Shown: in pieces, positions 19,428 to 28,444 of the stretch | Numbering within the stretch: the first letter of the stretch is position 1 | Layout of the letters: the number at the start of each line of letters is the position of its first letter | Assembly (NCBI GenBank): GCA_963726365.1 | Contig: CAVSCI010000022.1 | Location: 13,444 to 77,443, forward strand | DNA length: 64,000 nt | From: JAABQG01 sp963726365 | Lineage (GTDB): Bacteria; Pseudomonadota; Gammaproteobacteria; Burkholderiales; Burkholderiaceae_C | Reading direction: 5' to 3' | Made by a program: the position numbers and the translations under genes | Notes under the pieces: model-generated | The model's database searches: none | What the model was told of the DNA's origin: nothing | The model's input: only the letters and a program-made list of their open reading frames with translations

Positions 19428-22400
19428 TCAGTCGTAAACGATGACTGCGCGCCCATGCAGCGCCTGCGCCGACCAGCTGGCCAGCGCCTCATCGCTGGGA
19501 AAGAACCGGGCTTCGTCACCGAGTTGCAGCTCGGCGCTGACGCCACCCGCCTCCAGCTGCCGCTCCACCCTCAGGCGCACGGGCAAGCCGCGCAGGAGTT
19601 CGCCCTGCTCGGTCATCTCGCGGCGCGCCGGAAATTCCTTGACCAGGCGCTGGATGTCGGGTGCCGCGCCATTGACCATCACGCGCAGGTACTTGCCGAA
19701 ACGGCAGCGTGCAGTGGCCAGGTCCCACACCTGGGTCACGGTCAGCTGCAGGCCGCCTGAAAAGCGGTCGGGCTGCAGCTTGCCCATGACGATGACCAGT
19801 TCGTCGTCCTTCAGCAGGTTGCGGTTCGCGTTGATCAGCGCCTCGTCGGCCCGCGCCTCGATCACGCCGGATTTGTCGTCCAGCTTGAAAAGACCGAGCT
19901 TGCCGCGCTGGCCGTTGATCACACGAAAATCGGTCACGATGCCGGCCAGCAACTGGGGCTCGCGGGAATCGGTCACCTCGTCCAGCGAGCGCCGGATGAA
20001 CTGGCGGATTTCGCGCGACACCTCATCGAACAGGTGGCCGGACAGATAGAAGCCGACCGCCGTTTTTTCCAGCGTCAGCTGCTCCTTGACGCCCCAGGGC
20101 GTGGCGTCCACCAGATCGGGCTCCTGGGTGCTGGAGCCATGGTCGTCGCCGTCACCCATGTCGAACAGCCCGCCCTGGTTGGCGTTGGCCACCGTCGCGT
20201 TGGCGAACTCGAACGCCCGGTCGATGCTGGCGACCAGCGCGGCGCGGTTGCGCTGCAGCGAATCGAACGCGCCGGCCTTGATCAGGGCCTCGACGGTGCG
20301 CTTGTTCAGACGGGTGCGGTCCACGCGCACACAGAAGTCGAACAGGCTCTTGAACGGGCCGCACGTGGCGCCGTTGGGGCCGCTCCCATGTCCTTCGCGC
20401 GCCGCCACGATCGCCTCGATCGCCTGCTCGCCCGTGCCCTTGATGGCGCCCAGGCCGTAGCGGATGACCTTGTCCGAGACCGGCTCGAAACGGTGGCTGC
20501 CGCGATTGACGTCCGGCGGATCAAACGTAAGGCCGAACTTGAGCGCATCCTCGAACAGCACCTTGAGCTTGTCGGTGTCGTCCATCTCCACCGTCATGTT
20601 GGCGCAGAAGAACTCGGCTGTGTAGTGCACCTTGAGCCAGCCCGTGTGGTAGGCCAGCAGCGAGTAGGCCGCGGCGTGCGACTTGTTGAAGCCGTAGCCG
20701 GCGAACTTCTCCATCAGGTCGAAGATTTCGTCGGCCTTGGCCTCGCCGATGGCGTTCTTCGCCGCACCGGCGCGGAAGATGGCGCGGTGCTCGGCCATTT
20801 CCTCGGCCTTTTTCTTGCCCATCGCGCGGCGCAGCATGTCGGCGCCGCCGAGCGAGTAGCCGCCCAGGATCTGCGCGGTCTGCATCACCTGCTCCTGGTA
20901 GACCATGATGCCGTAGGTCTCCGACAACATCTCGGCCACCAGCGGATGCGGGTATTCGATTTCCTCGCGCCCGTGCTTGCGCGCCACGAAACTCGGGATC
21001 AGGTCCATCGGGCCGGGGCGGTACAGCGCGTTGAGCGCGATCAGATCTTCCAGCCGCGTGGGCTTGGCGTCCTTGAGCATGCCCTGCATGCCGCGGGATT
21101 CGAACTGGAACACCGACTCGGTACGCCCGTCGGCGAACAGCCGGTAGGTGGCCACATCGTCGAGGGGAATGGCGTCGAAGCTGAAGTTCTCCTGGCCCTT
21201 GTGCCGCTTGACGATGAACTCGCGCGCGATCTCCAGGATGGTGAGCGTGGCCAGGCCCAGAAAGTCGAACTTGACCAGGCCAATGGCCTCCACGTCGTCC
21301 TTGTCGTACTGGCTGACCGCCGAGTCGCTGCCCGGTTGCTGGTACAGCGGGCAGAAGTCCGTCAGCTTGCCCGGCGCGATCAGCACACCGCCCGCGTGCA
21401 TGCCGACGTTGCGCGTCATGCCTTCGAGTTTCTGGGCCAGCGCCAGCAGCGTCTTGACCTCGTCTTCCTTCTCCAGACGCTCGGCCAGGACGGGTTCGGC
21501 CTTGATCGCGCCGTCAATCGTGATGTGCGTGCCCGGCTTGTTCGGAATCAGTTTGCTGATGCCGTCGCAGAAGGTGTAGCTCATGTCCAGCACCCGTCCC
21601 ACGTCGCGGATGGCGGCGCGCGCAGCCATGGTGCCGAAGGTGACGATCTGGCTCACCGCGTCCTTGCCGTACTTGTCTTTGACGTAGTCGATCACCAGGT
21701 TGCGGTTGGTCTGGCAGAAGTCGATGTCGAAGTCGGGCATCGACACCCGCTCGGGGTTCAGGAAGCGCTCGAAAAGCAGTTTGTACTGCAGCGGGTCCAG
21801 GTCGGTGATCTTCAGCGAATAAGCCACCAGCGAACCGGCCCCCGAGCCGCGCCCCGGCCCCACCGGGCAGCCGTGGGTCTTGGCCCACTGGATGAAGTCG
21901 CCGACGATCAGGAAGTAGCCGGGAAAGCCCATGTTCACGATCGTGGTGATCTCGAACTCCAGCCGCTCCTGATAGAGCGGGCGGCGGCGCTCGCGCTCGG
22001 CCGCATCCGGGTACAGCTGCCTGAGCCGATCCTCCAGCCCCTCGGTGGAAACGTGGCGGAAATACGCCTCGACCGACAGGATCTCGCCGTTCACTGGCGG
22101 AATCGGGAAATTGGGCAGTTGCGGCTTGCCCAGCACCAGCGTCAGGCTGCAGCGCCGCGCGATCTCCACCGTGTTGGCAATGGCCGAAGGCACATCGGCG
22201 AACAAGGCCTGCATCTGCGCCGCGCTCTTGAAATACTGCTCGGTGGTGAACCGGCGCACCCGCCGCTGATTGCCCAGGATTTCCCCTTCGGAAATGCACA
22301 CGCGCGCCTCGTGCGCCTCGTAATCGTCCCGGGTGGTGAATTGCACCGGATGGGTGGCCACCACGGGCAGCTTGAGCCGCGCGGCAAGTTGCACGGCAGC

Positions 22401-22940
22401 CGACACATGCACCTCGTCATCCGCTCGGCCTGCACGCTGGAGCTCCAGGTAAAAGCGGTGCGGAAACATCGACGCCAGCTGCAGCGCGACATCCGCCGCC
22501 CGCACGGCGTCCCCCTGCACCAGCGCCTGGCCGACGGGCCCGGCCTGCGCGCCCGAAAGCAGGATCAGACCTTCGGACAATTCCTTGAGCCACGCCAGCT
22601 TGACGACCGCCTGCGCCTTGACCACGTTCTGGGTCCATGCGCGCGCCAGCAGTTCCGAGAGGTTCAGGTAGCCCTGGCGCCCCTGCACCAGCAACACCAT
22701 GCGCGACAGGGCGAGAGCGTCCTTGCCGAGGCCTTCGACCACGATCTCCGTGCCGATCAGCGGTTTCACGCCCTTGCCGCGCGCCTCCTTGTAGAACTTG
22801 ATGGCGCCAAACAGGTTGCTCAGGTCGGTAATGGCCAGCGCCGGCTGGCGGTCGTCCGCAGCGGCCTTGACGATTTCGTCAATGCGGTTGGTGCCGTCGA
22901 CAACGGAAAATTCGGTGTGGAGACGCAGATGGACAAACAT
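19428..22940 (-). CDS. dnaE: DNA polymerase III subunit alpha
   Basis: This is the replicative polymerase catalytic subunit, 1170 residues, the normal betaproteobacterial length, and intact. It has an N-terminal PHP domain (start FVHLRLHTEFSVVDG). The C-family polymerase palm has catalytic aspartates D405 and D407 in PDFDIDFC and D559 in KFDFLGL. Helix-hairpin-helix and OB-fold regions follow (GIVTDFRVINGQRGKLGLFKLDD). The start is the ATG complementary to 22938-22940, because the family begins MFVHLRLH. The open frame continues upstream but there overlaps trhO antisense and is not coding. Confidence 0.97.
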   Translation of the reverse strand: MFVHLRLHTEFSVVDGTNRIDEIVKAAADDRQPALAITDLSNLFGAIKFYKEARGKGVKPLIGTEIVVEGLGKDALALSRMVLLVQGRQGYLNLSELLARAWTQNVVKAQAVVKLAWLKELSEGLILLSGAQAGPVGQALVQGDAVRAADVALQLASMFPHRFYLELQRAGRADDEVHVSAAVQLAARLKLPVVATHPVQFTTRDDYEAHEARVCISEGEILGNQRRVRRFTTEQYFKSAAQMQALFADVPSAIANTVEIARRCSLTLVLGKPQLPNFPIPPVNGEILSVEAYFRHVSTEGLEDRLRQLYPDAAERERRRPLYQERLEFEITTIVNMGFPGYFLIVGDFIQWAKTHGCPVGPGRGSGAGSLVAYSLKITDLDPLQYKLLFERFLNPERVSMPDFDIDFCQTNRNLVIDYVKDKYGKDAVSQIVTFGTMAARAAIRDVGRVLDMSYTFCDGISKLIPNKPGTHITIDGAIKAEPVLAERLEKEDEVKTLLALAQKLEGMTRNVGMHAGGVLIAPGKLTDFCPLYQQPGSDSAVSQYDKDDVEAIGLVKFDFLGLATLTILEIAREFIVKRHKGQENFSFDAIPLDDVATYRLFADGRTESVFQFESRGMQGMLKDAKPTRLEDLIALNALYRPGPMDLIPSFVARKHGREEIEYPHPLVAEMLSETYGIMVYQEQVMQTAQILGGYSLGGADMLRRAMGKKKAEEMAEHRAIFRAGAAKNAIGEAKADEIFDLMEKFAGYGFNKSHAAAYSLLAYHTGWLKVHYTAEFFCANMTVEMDDTDKLKVLFEDALKFGLTFDPPDVNRGSHRFEPVSDKVIRYGLGAIKGTGEQAIEAIVAAREGHGSGPNGATCGPFKSLFDFCVRVDRTRLNKRTVEALIKAGAFDSLQRNRAALVASIDRAFEFANATVANANQGGLFDMGDGDDHGSSTQEPDLVDATPWGVKEQLTLEKTAVGFYLSGHLFDEVSREIRQFIRRSLDEVTDSREPQLLAGIVTDFRVINGQRGKLGLFKLDDKSGVIEARADEALINANRNLLKDDELVIVMGKLQPDRFSGGLQLTVTQVWDLATARCRFGKYLRVMVNGAAPDIQRLVKEFPARREMTEQGELLRGLPVRLRVERQLEAGGVSAELQLGDEARFFPSDEALASWSAQALHGRAVIVYD

Positions 22941-23003
22941 GGATTTGATTGTAGAAGTCGCAGGCCGCCGCGCGGGGGCTTGACAGTTTTTTAAAATGCA
23001 CGT

Positions 23004-23753
23004 GTGAACACCATCCTCAATATCTCGGCCTACAAGTTCGTCCCGCTGCCCGACGCGCAGAACCTGCGGGAAACCCTGCACCAGCGCGCCCTCGACCTGC
23101 AACTCAAGGGCACCATCCTGCTGGCGGAGGAAGGCATCAACCTGTTTCTGGCGGCGTCGGCCGGTGCGGTGCATGGTTTTATCGACGGGTTGCGTGAAGA
23201 CCCGCGATTTGCCGACCTGCAGCCAAAGGAAAGCTGGTCCGACAGCCAGCCCTTCAGAAAGATGCGGGTCAAGGTGAAGCGGGAAATCATCCGGATGAAC
23301 CATCCGACGATCCGCCCTGACTTTTCCGATCCAGGGGGGCGCGCGCCGGCGGTGACCGCCCACACACTCAGGCGCTGGCTGGACCAGGGCCATGACGACA
23401 CCGGACGTCCGGTGGTCACGCTGGACACCCGCAACGCCTTTGAAGTGGACCATGGCACGTTCGAGCACGCCATCGACTGGCGCATTGACAAGTTCACCGA
23501 GTTTCCACAGGCTTTGCTGGATCACCAGGCCGATCTGAAGGACAAGACCGTGGTGAGCTTTTGCACCGGTGGCATCCGGTGCGAAAAGGCGGCGATCTTC
23601 ATGCGCGAGGCGGGCCTGCCCCATGTCTGGCAGCTCGAAGGCGGCATCCTGAAGTACTTTGAGGAAGTTGGCAGCGCGCATTACGCGGGAGGCTGCTTCG
23701 TGTTCGACGAGCGCCGGGCGCTGGACAGCGCGCTGTCAACTATCAAAACATGA
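23004..23753 (+). CDS. trhO: tRNA uridine(34) hydroxylase, rhodanese-domain TrhO/YceA
   Basis: TrhO makes 5-hydroxyuridine at tRNA position 34 in an oxygen-dependent reaction. The protein is 249 residues. An N-terminal ferredoxin-like domain (KGTILLAEEGINLFLA) precedes a rhodanese domain with the active-site cysteine C187 and a second cysteine C193 in CTGGIRC. The start is GTG at 23004. The C-terminal residues STIKT and the stop codon fall at the left edge of a dispersed element. It is divergent from dnaE and convergent with the DoxX gene. Confidence 0.92.
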   Translation: MNTILNISAYKFVPLPDAQNLRETLHQRALDLQLKGTILLAEEGINLFLAASAGAVHGFIDGLREDPRFADLQPKESWSDSQPFRKMRVKVKREIIRMNHPTIRPDFSDPGGRAPAVTAHTLRRWLDQGHDDTGRPVVTLDTRNAFEVDHGTFEHAIDWRIDKFTEFPQALLDHQADLKDKTVVSFCTGGIRCEKAAIFMREAGLPHVWQLEGGILKYFEEVGSAHYAGGCFVFDERRALDSALSTIKT

Positions 23754-23795
23754 GCTTAAAGTGACCTTTCTAAGCTGGGTTCATGCCATCTTTGT
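23739..23795 (+). repeat. ATAGC-type palindromic dispersed element, copy g (diverged)
   Basis: It overlaps the 3' end of trhO and lies between convergent trhO and the DoxX gene. The blocks are TGAGC (in place of ATAGC) at 23751-23755, GTGACC at 23761-23766, AAGCTGG at about 23772 and GCCATCTTT at about 23785. It is the most diverged of the eight copies. The trhO stop codon lies within it. Confidence 0.6.
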
Positions 23796-23817
23796 CTGAA
23801 AATTGCATTTCAGGCGG

Positions 23818-23853
23818 GAAAAGGCCCGTCCAAAAACTCTGCACGGGCCTTTC
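23818..23853 (-). terminator. candidate terminator of the DoxX gene
   Basis: AAGGCCCGT at 23821-23829 and ACGGGCCTT at 23843-23851 form a 9-bp stem with a 13-nt loop. Read on the minus strand the stem is followed by TTTTCCC, a short U-tract. This suits the end of the minus-strand DoxX/pirin genes. On the plus strand it could also back up trhO termination. Confidence 0.55.
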
Positions 23854-23932
23854 AGGGACAAGACTAGGTCTGACCGCCGCTGACGCCCCGGTGCGGTTTC
23901 CGCAAGCGCGACAGGCGGGAACGACCGTCAAA

Positions 23933-24343
23933 TCAGCCCTGGCGCTTCGCGTCCAGGCTCCAGCCACCGGCACCGAACGCCGCCAGCACCAGCAAGCCGC
24001 CGACCACGGCGATGTTCTTGAAGAACATCAGTTGCTGGACCATCTGCATCTCCGCCGGAACCGCCCAGTAGGCGTGAAAGAAAACGGTGGCGACCAGCGT
24101 GAACACCGCCAGCACCAGCGCCGCAACGCGGGTGCCGAAGCCGGCGATCAGCGCCAGGCCGCCCAGGACCTCGACCACGATGGCGATCACCGCACCGAGT
24201 TCGGGCATCGGCAGCCCCTTGGAGGCGATATAGCCCGCCGTGCCGGCAAAGCCACCGATCTTGCTGATGCCTGCCGGCAGGAAGAGCAGTGCCAGCAACA
24301 GACGGCCGGCGAGGGACAAGGGGTTTTGAAGGGCGTTGAACAT
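23933..24343 (-). CDS. DoxX family membrane protein
   Basis: A 136-residue integral membrane protein with four hydrophobic segments and the DoxX signatures GRLLLALLFLPAGISKIGGF and GLALIAGFGTRVAALVLAVF. Family members associate with redox or thiol stress and detoxification enzymes, but the biochemical role is not defined. The start is the ATG complementary to 24341-24343, with GAGGATTCCC upstream. It is co-directional with the pirin gene 43 nt upstream, and the LysR gene is divergent from the pair. Confidence 0.85.
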   Translation of the reverse strand: MFNALQNPLSLAGRLLLALLFLPAGISKIGGFAGTAGYIASKGLPMPELGAVIAIVVEVLGGLALIAGFGTRVAALVLAVFTLVATVFFHAYWAVPAEMQMVQQLMFFKNIAVVGGLLVLAAFGAGGWSLDAKRQG

Positions 24344-24386
24344 GGGAATCCTCAGGGTTGGTTCGAAAGAAAGGTAGAAATGGGCA

Positions 24387-25088
24387 TCAGGCGGCAAGGT
24401 CAAAGACCAGCACCTCGGCGTCTGCGCCCTGAGTCAGCGTGACCTGGCTTTCGCCGGAAAGCAGCGCAGCATCGCCTGCGGCCAGCGCCTGTCCATTGAC
24501 GGTCAAGGCACCGCGCACCAGAAACACGTAGCCCTTGCGCGCCGGGTCGAGCGCGAGCGTGGCGGTCTCGTCGCCGTCGAACAGGCCGGCGTACAGGCGC
24601 GCATCGGCATGCATCGACACGGAGTCGTGCGCACCATCGGGTGACGCTACCAGGCGCAGCGCGCCGCGTTTCTCGGCCGGGGCAATGGTTTTCTGCTCGT
24701 AGCCGGGCGCGATGCCGCGCACATTCGGCTCGATCCAGATCTGCAGGAAGTGCGTGGTCTGGCCGGCGGCATGGTTGAACTCGCTGTGCATCACGCCGCT
24801 GCCGGCGCTCATGCGCTGCACGTCGCCGGGCGGAATGCCCTTGACGTTGCCCATGCTGTCCTTGTGGGCCAGGTTGCCTTCCAGCACATAACTGATGATT
24901 TCCATGTCGCGGTGGCCGTGCGTGCCAAACCCTTTGCCGGGGTCAATGCGGTCTTCGTTGATCACCCGCAGGTTGCCCCAGCCCATGTGGGCCGGGTCGT
25001 GGTAGCCGGCGAACGAGAAGCTGTGATAGGACTTGAGCCAGCCGTGGTCGGCATAGCCGCGTTCGAGTGATTTGCGAAGGGTCAGCAT
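24387..25088 (-). CDS. pirin family protein (YhhW-like bicupin)
   Basis: A 233-residue bicupin. The N-terminal pirin domain has the metal-binding histidines in GFGTHGHRDMEIISYVLEG and SGVMHSEFN. The C-terminal cupin holds the glycine-rich core. YhhW-type pirins have quercetinase activity in E. coli, and the role here is unknown. The start is the ATG complementary to 25086-25088 (MLTLRKSLERGYADHGWLKS). It forms a unit with the DoxX gene and is divergent from a LysR regulator that probably controls both. Confidence 0.9.
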   Translation of the reverse strand: MLTLRKSLERGYADHGWLKSYHSFSFAGYHDPAHMGWGNLRVINEDRIDPGKGFGTHGHRDMEIISYVLEGNLAHKDSMGNVKGIPPGDVQRMSAGSGVMHSEFNHAAGQTTHFLQIWIEPNVRGIAPGYEQKTIAPAEKRGALRLVASPDGAHDSVSMHADARLYAGLFDGDETATLALDPARKGYVFLVRGALTVNGQALAAGDAALLSGESQVTLTQGADAEVLVFDLAA

Positions 25089-25227
25089 GTTGTGTCTCCT
25101 AAATGGTTGAGGACAGAGCAAAGTTGACTGCGTGTAACTCTTGGGCTGTCCCGCAAGGTACTTGCGTTGAAGCCTCAACTGTAGGGATGATCAAGGCCTC
25201 ACAGGTCCAGTCCGTTTGATGGCATCA

Positions 25228-25242
25228 TTCAAATTATTTGAA
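25228..25242. promoter_or_regulatory. LysR-type operator candidate
   Basis: TTCAAATTATTTGAA is a perfect 15-nt palindrome containing the T-N11-A pattern of LysR-family boxes. It lies in the divergent intergenic region between the pirin and LysR genes, 16 nt before the regulator ATG. This fits autoregulation and control of the pirin-doxX pair. Confidence 0.65.
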
Positions 25243-25258
25243 TACAAGCAAGCCCATC

Positions 25259-26191
25259 ATGCAAACACCTCGCGATGCCCTGACCCCCGACGCCCTGGCG
25301 ATGTTGCAGACCGTTGCGGCGACCGGGAGCTTTGCCGCCGCCGCGCGGCAACTGGGGTTGGTGCCCAGCGCGCTGACCTACCGCGTGCGCCAGATCGAGG
25401 ACGCGCTCGACGTGCTGTTGTTCGACCGCAGCGCGCGCCAGGCGCGCTTGACCGAGGCGGGCGCCGAACTGCTGCGCGAGGGCGCCCGGCTGCTGCGGGA
25501 GATCGACGCCGTGGCCAACCGCGTCAAGCGCGTGGCCACCGGCTGGGAGCCCCAACTGACGCTGGCCGCCGACAGCCTGGTGGCGCGCCCAGTGATCATG
25601 GAGCTGGCCTGCGCCTTCTTCAATCTGGAGCCCCCCACCCGCTTGCGCATTCGTGACGAGACGCTCTCAGGAACGCTGGAGGCGCTGACCTCGGGCCAGG
25701 CCGATCTGGCGCTGGGTGTGAGTCCGGGCTCCGGCACCGTGCCCGGCATCCACAGCCAGCCCATGGGCAGCGTGGGTTTTGTCTTCGTGGTGGCGCCGCA
25801 CCATCCGCTCGCCGCGGGCGACGGGGTGCTCGACGACGACGAGATGCGCCGCCACCGGGCCATCGCCGTGGCCGATTCGGTCCAGCGTGGCGGCGGCGTG
25901 TCGGTCAGCCTGCTGGGCGGGCAGGACGTGTTCACGGTACCGACCATGCAGGCCAAGCTCGATGCACAGCTGCGCGGCCTGGGCAGCGGTTTCCTGCCGG
26001 AACCGATGGCCCGTCCCTATATCGAAACCGGCCGCCTGGTGGTGCGGCGCGTGGCGCGAGCGCCCCTGGTGGCCCACCCCCGCTATGCCTGGCGCGCGGC
26101 CGGCCGGCCCGGACGCGCACTGCAGTGGTGGCTGGACCAGTTGCAAAGCCCGGTCACACGCCTGGCCCTGCTGGAGAGGCACCACCATTGA
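25259..26191 (+). CDS. LysR family transcriptional regulator
   Basis: A 310-residue LysR protein. The N-terminal winged helix-turn-helix (about residues 8-66) is ALAMLQTVAATGSFAAAARQLGLVPSALTYRVRQIEDAL. The effector domain follows. It is divergent from the pirin/doxX pair, the classic geometry for a LysR regulator and its target. I chose the ATG at 25259. An in-frame TTG at 25238 would overlap the palindromic operator candidate. Confidence 0.9.
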   Translation: MQTPRDALTPDALAMLQTVAATGSFAAAARQLGLVPSALTYRVRQIEDALDVLLFDRSARQARLTEAGAELLREGARLLREIDAVANRVKRVATGWEPQLTLAADSLVARPVIMELACAFFNLEPPTRLRIRDETLSGTLEALTSGQADLALGVSPGSGTVPGIHSQPMGSVGFVFVVAPHHPLAAGDGVLDDDEMRRHRAIAVADSVQRGGGVSVSLLGGQDVFTVPTMQAKLDAQLRGLGSGFLPEPMARPYIETGRLVVRRVARAPLVAHPRYAWRAAGRPGRALQWWLDQLQSPVTRLALLERHHH

Positions 26192-26246
26192 AAGCAGGTA
26201 GAGTGCGAAGTATTGGAACCCATCACCACAACGAAAAGAGACCGCC

Positions 26247-27299
26247 ATGGCAGCAGCATCCAGAGGCCCCAGACACTTTGCCGTGATCGGCGCCGGCATC
26301 GCCGGCATCACCTGCGCCCGCACCCTGGTGCAGGCCGGGCACAGCGTGACCGTGTTCGAGAAAAGCCCGAACCTGGGCGGGCGCATGGCGACGCGAAGCA
26401 CCCTGTTTGGCAGCTTCGACCATGGTGTCCAGTACTTCACGGTGCGCGATCCGCGCTTTGCCCAGGCCTTGGCCACCGTGCCTGGCGTTTGCAAGCCCTG
26501 GAGTGCCAACGCGGTGCGCGTGCTCGACACCCACGGCCGCGTCACCGAAGCGCCCCTTCCCGCCCGCGAGTCGCACTGGGTGCCGGTGCCCGGCATGAAC
26601 GAACTGGCCAATCGCTGGGCGCGGCCGCTGATCGCGGCCACCCAGGTCGAACTGAAGACGCGGGTGATCCGGATCGAGCCCGACGCCCTGGAGCCCAAGG
26701 GCTGGCAACTGCGCACCGAAGCCGGCGACGCCCGTCATGTGTACGGCGGCTTTGATGGTGTCCTGCTTGCCCTGCCGGCGCCACAGGCCGCGGACCTGCT
26801 GGAAAGCTCGGACCTGTCGCCCAAGGGAAGCAGCCGGCTGGCTGGCGTGGATGTGGCCCCGTGCTGGACCCTGATGCTGGCTTTTCCCAATGCCATGCAG
26901 CCCGGCCTGGGGACCCTGGGCCCGCAATGGAACGCAGCGCGCAGCACGCACCACCGCATCGCCTGGCTGGCGCGTGAATCGTCCAAGCCCGGACGCGAGC
27001 CGATGGAACGCTGGACCGTGCAGGCCAGCGCCACCTGGTCGCGCGAGCACCTGCAGGACGACCCGGCGCGCGTCGAGGCCAAGATGCTCAAGGCCTTTGC
27101 CGAGGTCACTGGCATCTACGCCACGCCTGCGCACACCGCCGTGCACCGCTGGCGCTTTGCCCAGACGCTCAAGCCCCTGGGCCAGAGCCACCTGTGGGAT
27201 GCCAAGTCCGGCATCGGCGCCTGCGGCGACTGGTGCATCGGTCACCGCGTGGAAGATGCATTTGTCTCCGGGCTGGAACTGGCGCTGGCCGCGGTGTGA
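26247..27299 (+). CDS. FAD-dependent amine-oxidase-like oxidoreductase (renalase type)
   Basis: A 350-residue flavoprotein. The Rossmann motif is G15-A-G-I-A-G20, followed by the GG-doublet NLGGRMATR. FDHGVQYFTVRDPRF and the C-terminal GACGDWCIGHRVEDAFVSG are typical of renalase-like NAD(P)/FAD oxidoreductases. The substrate is unknown. It is separated from gluQ by a GC-rich dispersed repeat. Confidence 0.82.
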   Translation: MAAASRGPRHFAVIGAGIAGITCARTLVQAGHSVTVFEKSPNLGGRMATRSTLFGSFDHGVQYFTVRDPRFAQALATVPGVCKPWSANAVRVLDTHGRVTEAPLPARESHWVPVPGMNELANRWARPLIAATQVELKTRVIRIEPDALEPKGWQLRTEAGDARHVYGGFDGVLLALPAPQAADLLESSDLSPKGSSRLAGVDVAPCWTLMLAFPNAMQPGLGTLGPQWNAARSTHHRIAWLARESSKPGREPMERWTVQASATWSREHLQDDPARVEAKMLKAFAEVTGIYATPAHTAVHRWRFAQTLKPLGQSHLWDAKSGIGACGDWCIGHRVEDAFVSGLELALAAV

Positions 27300-27328
27300 G
27301 CCTGGCTGGGAGCGTGGAGGCCACCGAG

Positions 27329-27406
27329 CCGCCGCCGGGCCGCCCCAAGGCGGCAAGCGCCCCCTCGGGGGGCAGCGAACCACGCGCAGCGGGGAGCGTG
27401 GGGGCC
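27329..27406 (-). repeat. GC-rich dispersed repeat, copy 2 (before gluQ)
   Basis: This is the reverse complement of the copy upstream of nrdR. It reads GGGCCGCCCCAAGG, then GCGCCCCCTCGGGGGGCAGCG and GGGGAGCGTGGGGGC. It runs right up to the gluQ ATG. Its terminal G-run may serve as the only Shine-Dalgarno-like sequence there. Confidence 0.75.
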
Positions 27407-28384
27407 ATGCCCTACCGGGGCCGCTTCGCGCCCTCGCCCACCGGCCCGCTGCATGCGGGCTCCCTGGTCGCGGCGCTGGCCAGCTGGCTGGATGCCCGCG
27501 CGCAGGGGGGGCAATGGCTGGTTCGCATCGAGGACGTGGACACGCCACGGTGTGTGCCCGGCGCCGATGCCGTGATCCTGGCGCAGCTCGCAGCCTGCGG
27601 CCTGCTCCCGGATGAACCCGTGGTGTGGCAATCTCGGCGCGGTGCGCTTTACCAGAGCGCGCTCGATCGGCTGGTGTCCGCCGGGCTCGCCTATCCCTGC
27701 GCGTGCTCGCGCCGCGACATCGAGGCGGCCCTGGAAAGCCAGGGCATCGAACGCAGTCGAAACACGGAGCTGGTGTACCCCGGCACCTGCCGCGAAGGCC
27801 TGCAGGGTCGCCCGGCGCGCGCCTGGCGGCTGAAAACCGGAAATATTGAATCAAAATGGCATCATCCCAGCGTCAATCGGTCATTGAATGCTATTGATAC
27901 TGAAGTGAGCGACCCGACGCCAGAGGCGAAATCGCTGCCGTTCCCGGACCCGGTGATTCACTGGCACGACCGTCGCCTCGGACCCCAGCAACAGAACGTT
28001 CCGCTGGAAGTCGGCGACTTCGTCCTCAAGCGCGCCGACGGCCTGTGGGCCTACCAGCTCGCCGTGGTGGTGGACGACGCCGAACAGGCCATCACCGACA
28101 TCGTGCGCGGCGAAGACCTGGCCGACAACACGCCCCGCCAGATCCTGCTGCAGCGCGCACTGGGCGTGTCCACGCCGCGCTACCTGCACACGCCGCTGGT
28201 GCTGGGCGCCAACGGGGAGAAATTGTCCAAGCAAAACGGCGCGCAGGCGCTCGATACAGGCGACCCACTGGCCGCCCTGAATGCCGCAGCGGCGGTGCTG
28301 GACCTGCCCGGGGAAAGCGGCACGCCGGCGGATGCACTCGCGCGCTGGGTCGCCCAATGGCGCGGGCGCTGGGCCGCCGGCTGA
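27407..28384 (+). CDS. gluQ: glutamyl-Q tRNA(Asp) synthetase, with a repeat-derived in-frame insertion
   Basis: GluQ attaches glutamate to queuosine at position 34 of tRNA-Asp. It is a truncated GluRS catalytic domain without an anticodon-binding domain; 325 residues. The HIGH-type motif is in RFAPSPTGPLHAGS, and the KMSKS-type motif is GEKLSKQNG. The zinc site is CAC followed by YPGTC. Residues about 145-170 are extra relative to the family and lie between RAWRLK and IHWHDRR. They are encoded by a dispersed element in reverse orientation that keeps the frame. Whether the inserted loop is tolerated is not known. Confidence 0.9.
   Translation: MPYRGRFAPSPTGPLHAGSLVAALASWLDARAQGGQWLVRIEDVDTPRCVPGADAVILAQLAACGLLPDEPVVWQSRRGALYQSALDRLVSAGLAYPCACSRRDIEAALESQGIERSRNTELVYPGTCREGLQGRPARAWRLKTGNIESKWHHPSVNRSLNAIDTEVSDPTPEAKSLPFPDPVIHWHDRRLGPQQQNVPLEVGDFVLKRADGLWAYQLAVVVDDAEQAITDIVRGEDLADNTPRQILLQRALGVSTPRYLHTPLVLGANGEKLSKQNGAQALDTGDPLAALNAAAAVLDLPGESGTPADALARWVAQWRGRWAAG
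27841..27905 (-). repeat. ATAGC-type palindromic dispersed element, copy h (inside gluQ)
   Basis: On the minus strand it reads ATAGC (27890-27894), ATGACC, TGACGCTGG and GCCATTTT with the standard spacing. It lies wholly inside the gluQ coding region. It is distinctly less GC-rich than its surroundings. In the gluQ frame it encodes a peptide containing HHPSVNRSLNAID. Confidence 0.85.
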
Positions 28385-28444
28385 CGCACAGTCCGGTGCG
28401 ACGGGCGCGCCCCCTAGAATCGGACGCATCACCGCCTGTCCAAC

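Noticed and set aside
20034..22994. 986-codon open frame on the plus strand opposite dnaE
   Set aside because: Shadow of dnaE; no recognisable motif, and dnaE is clearly coding.
22941..23681. N-terminal extension of the dnaE frame
   Set aside because: DnaE starts MFVHLRLH at 22940; the extension is antisense to trhO.
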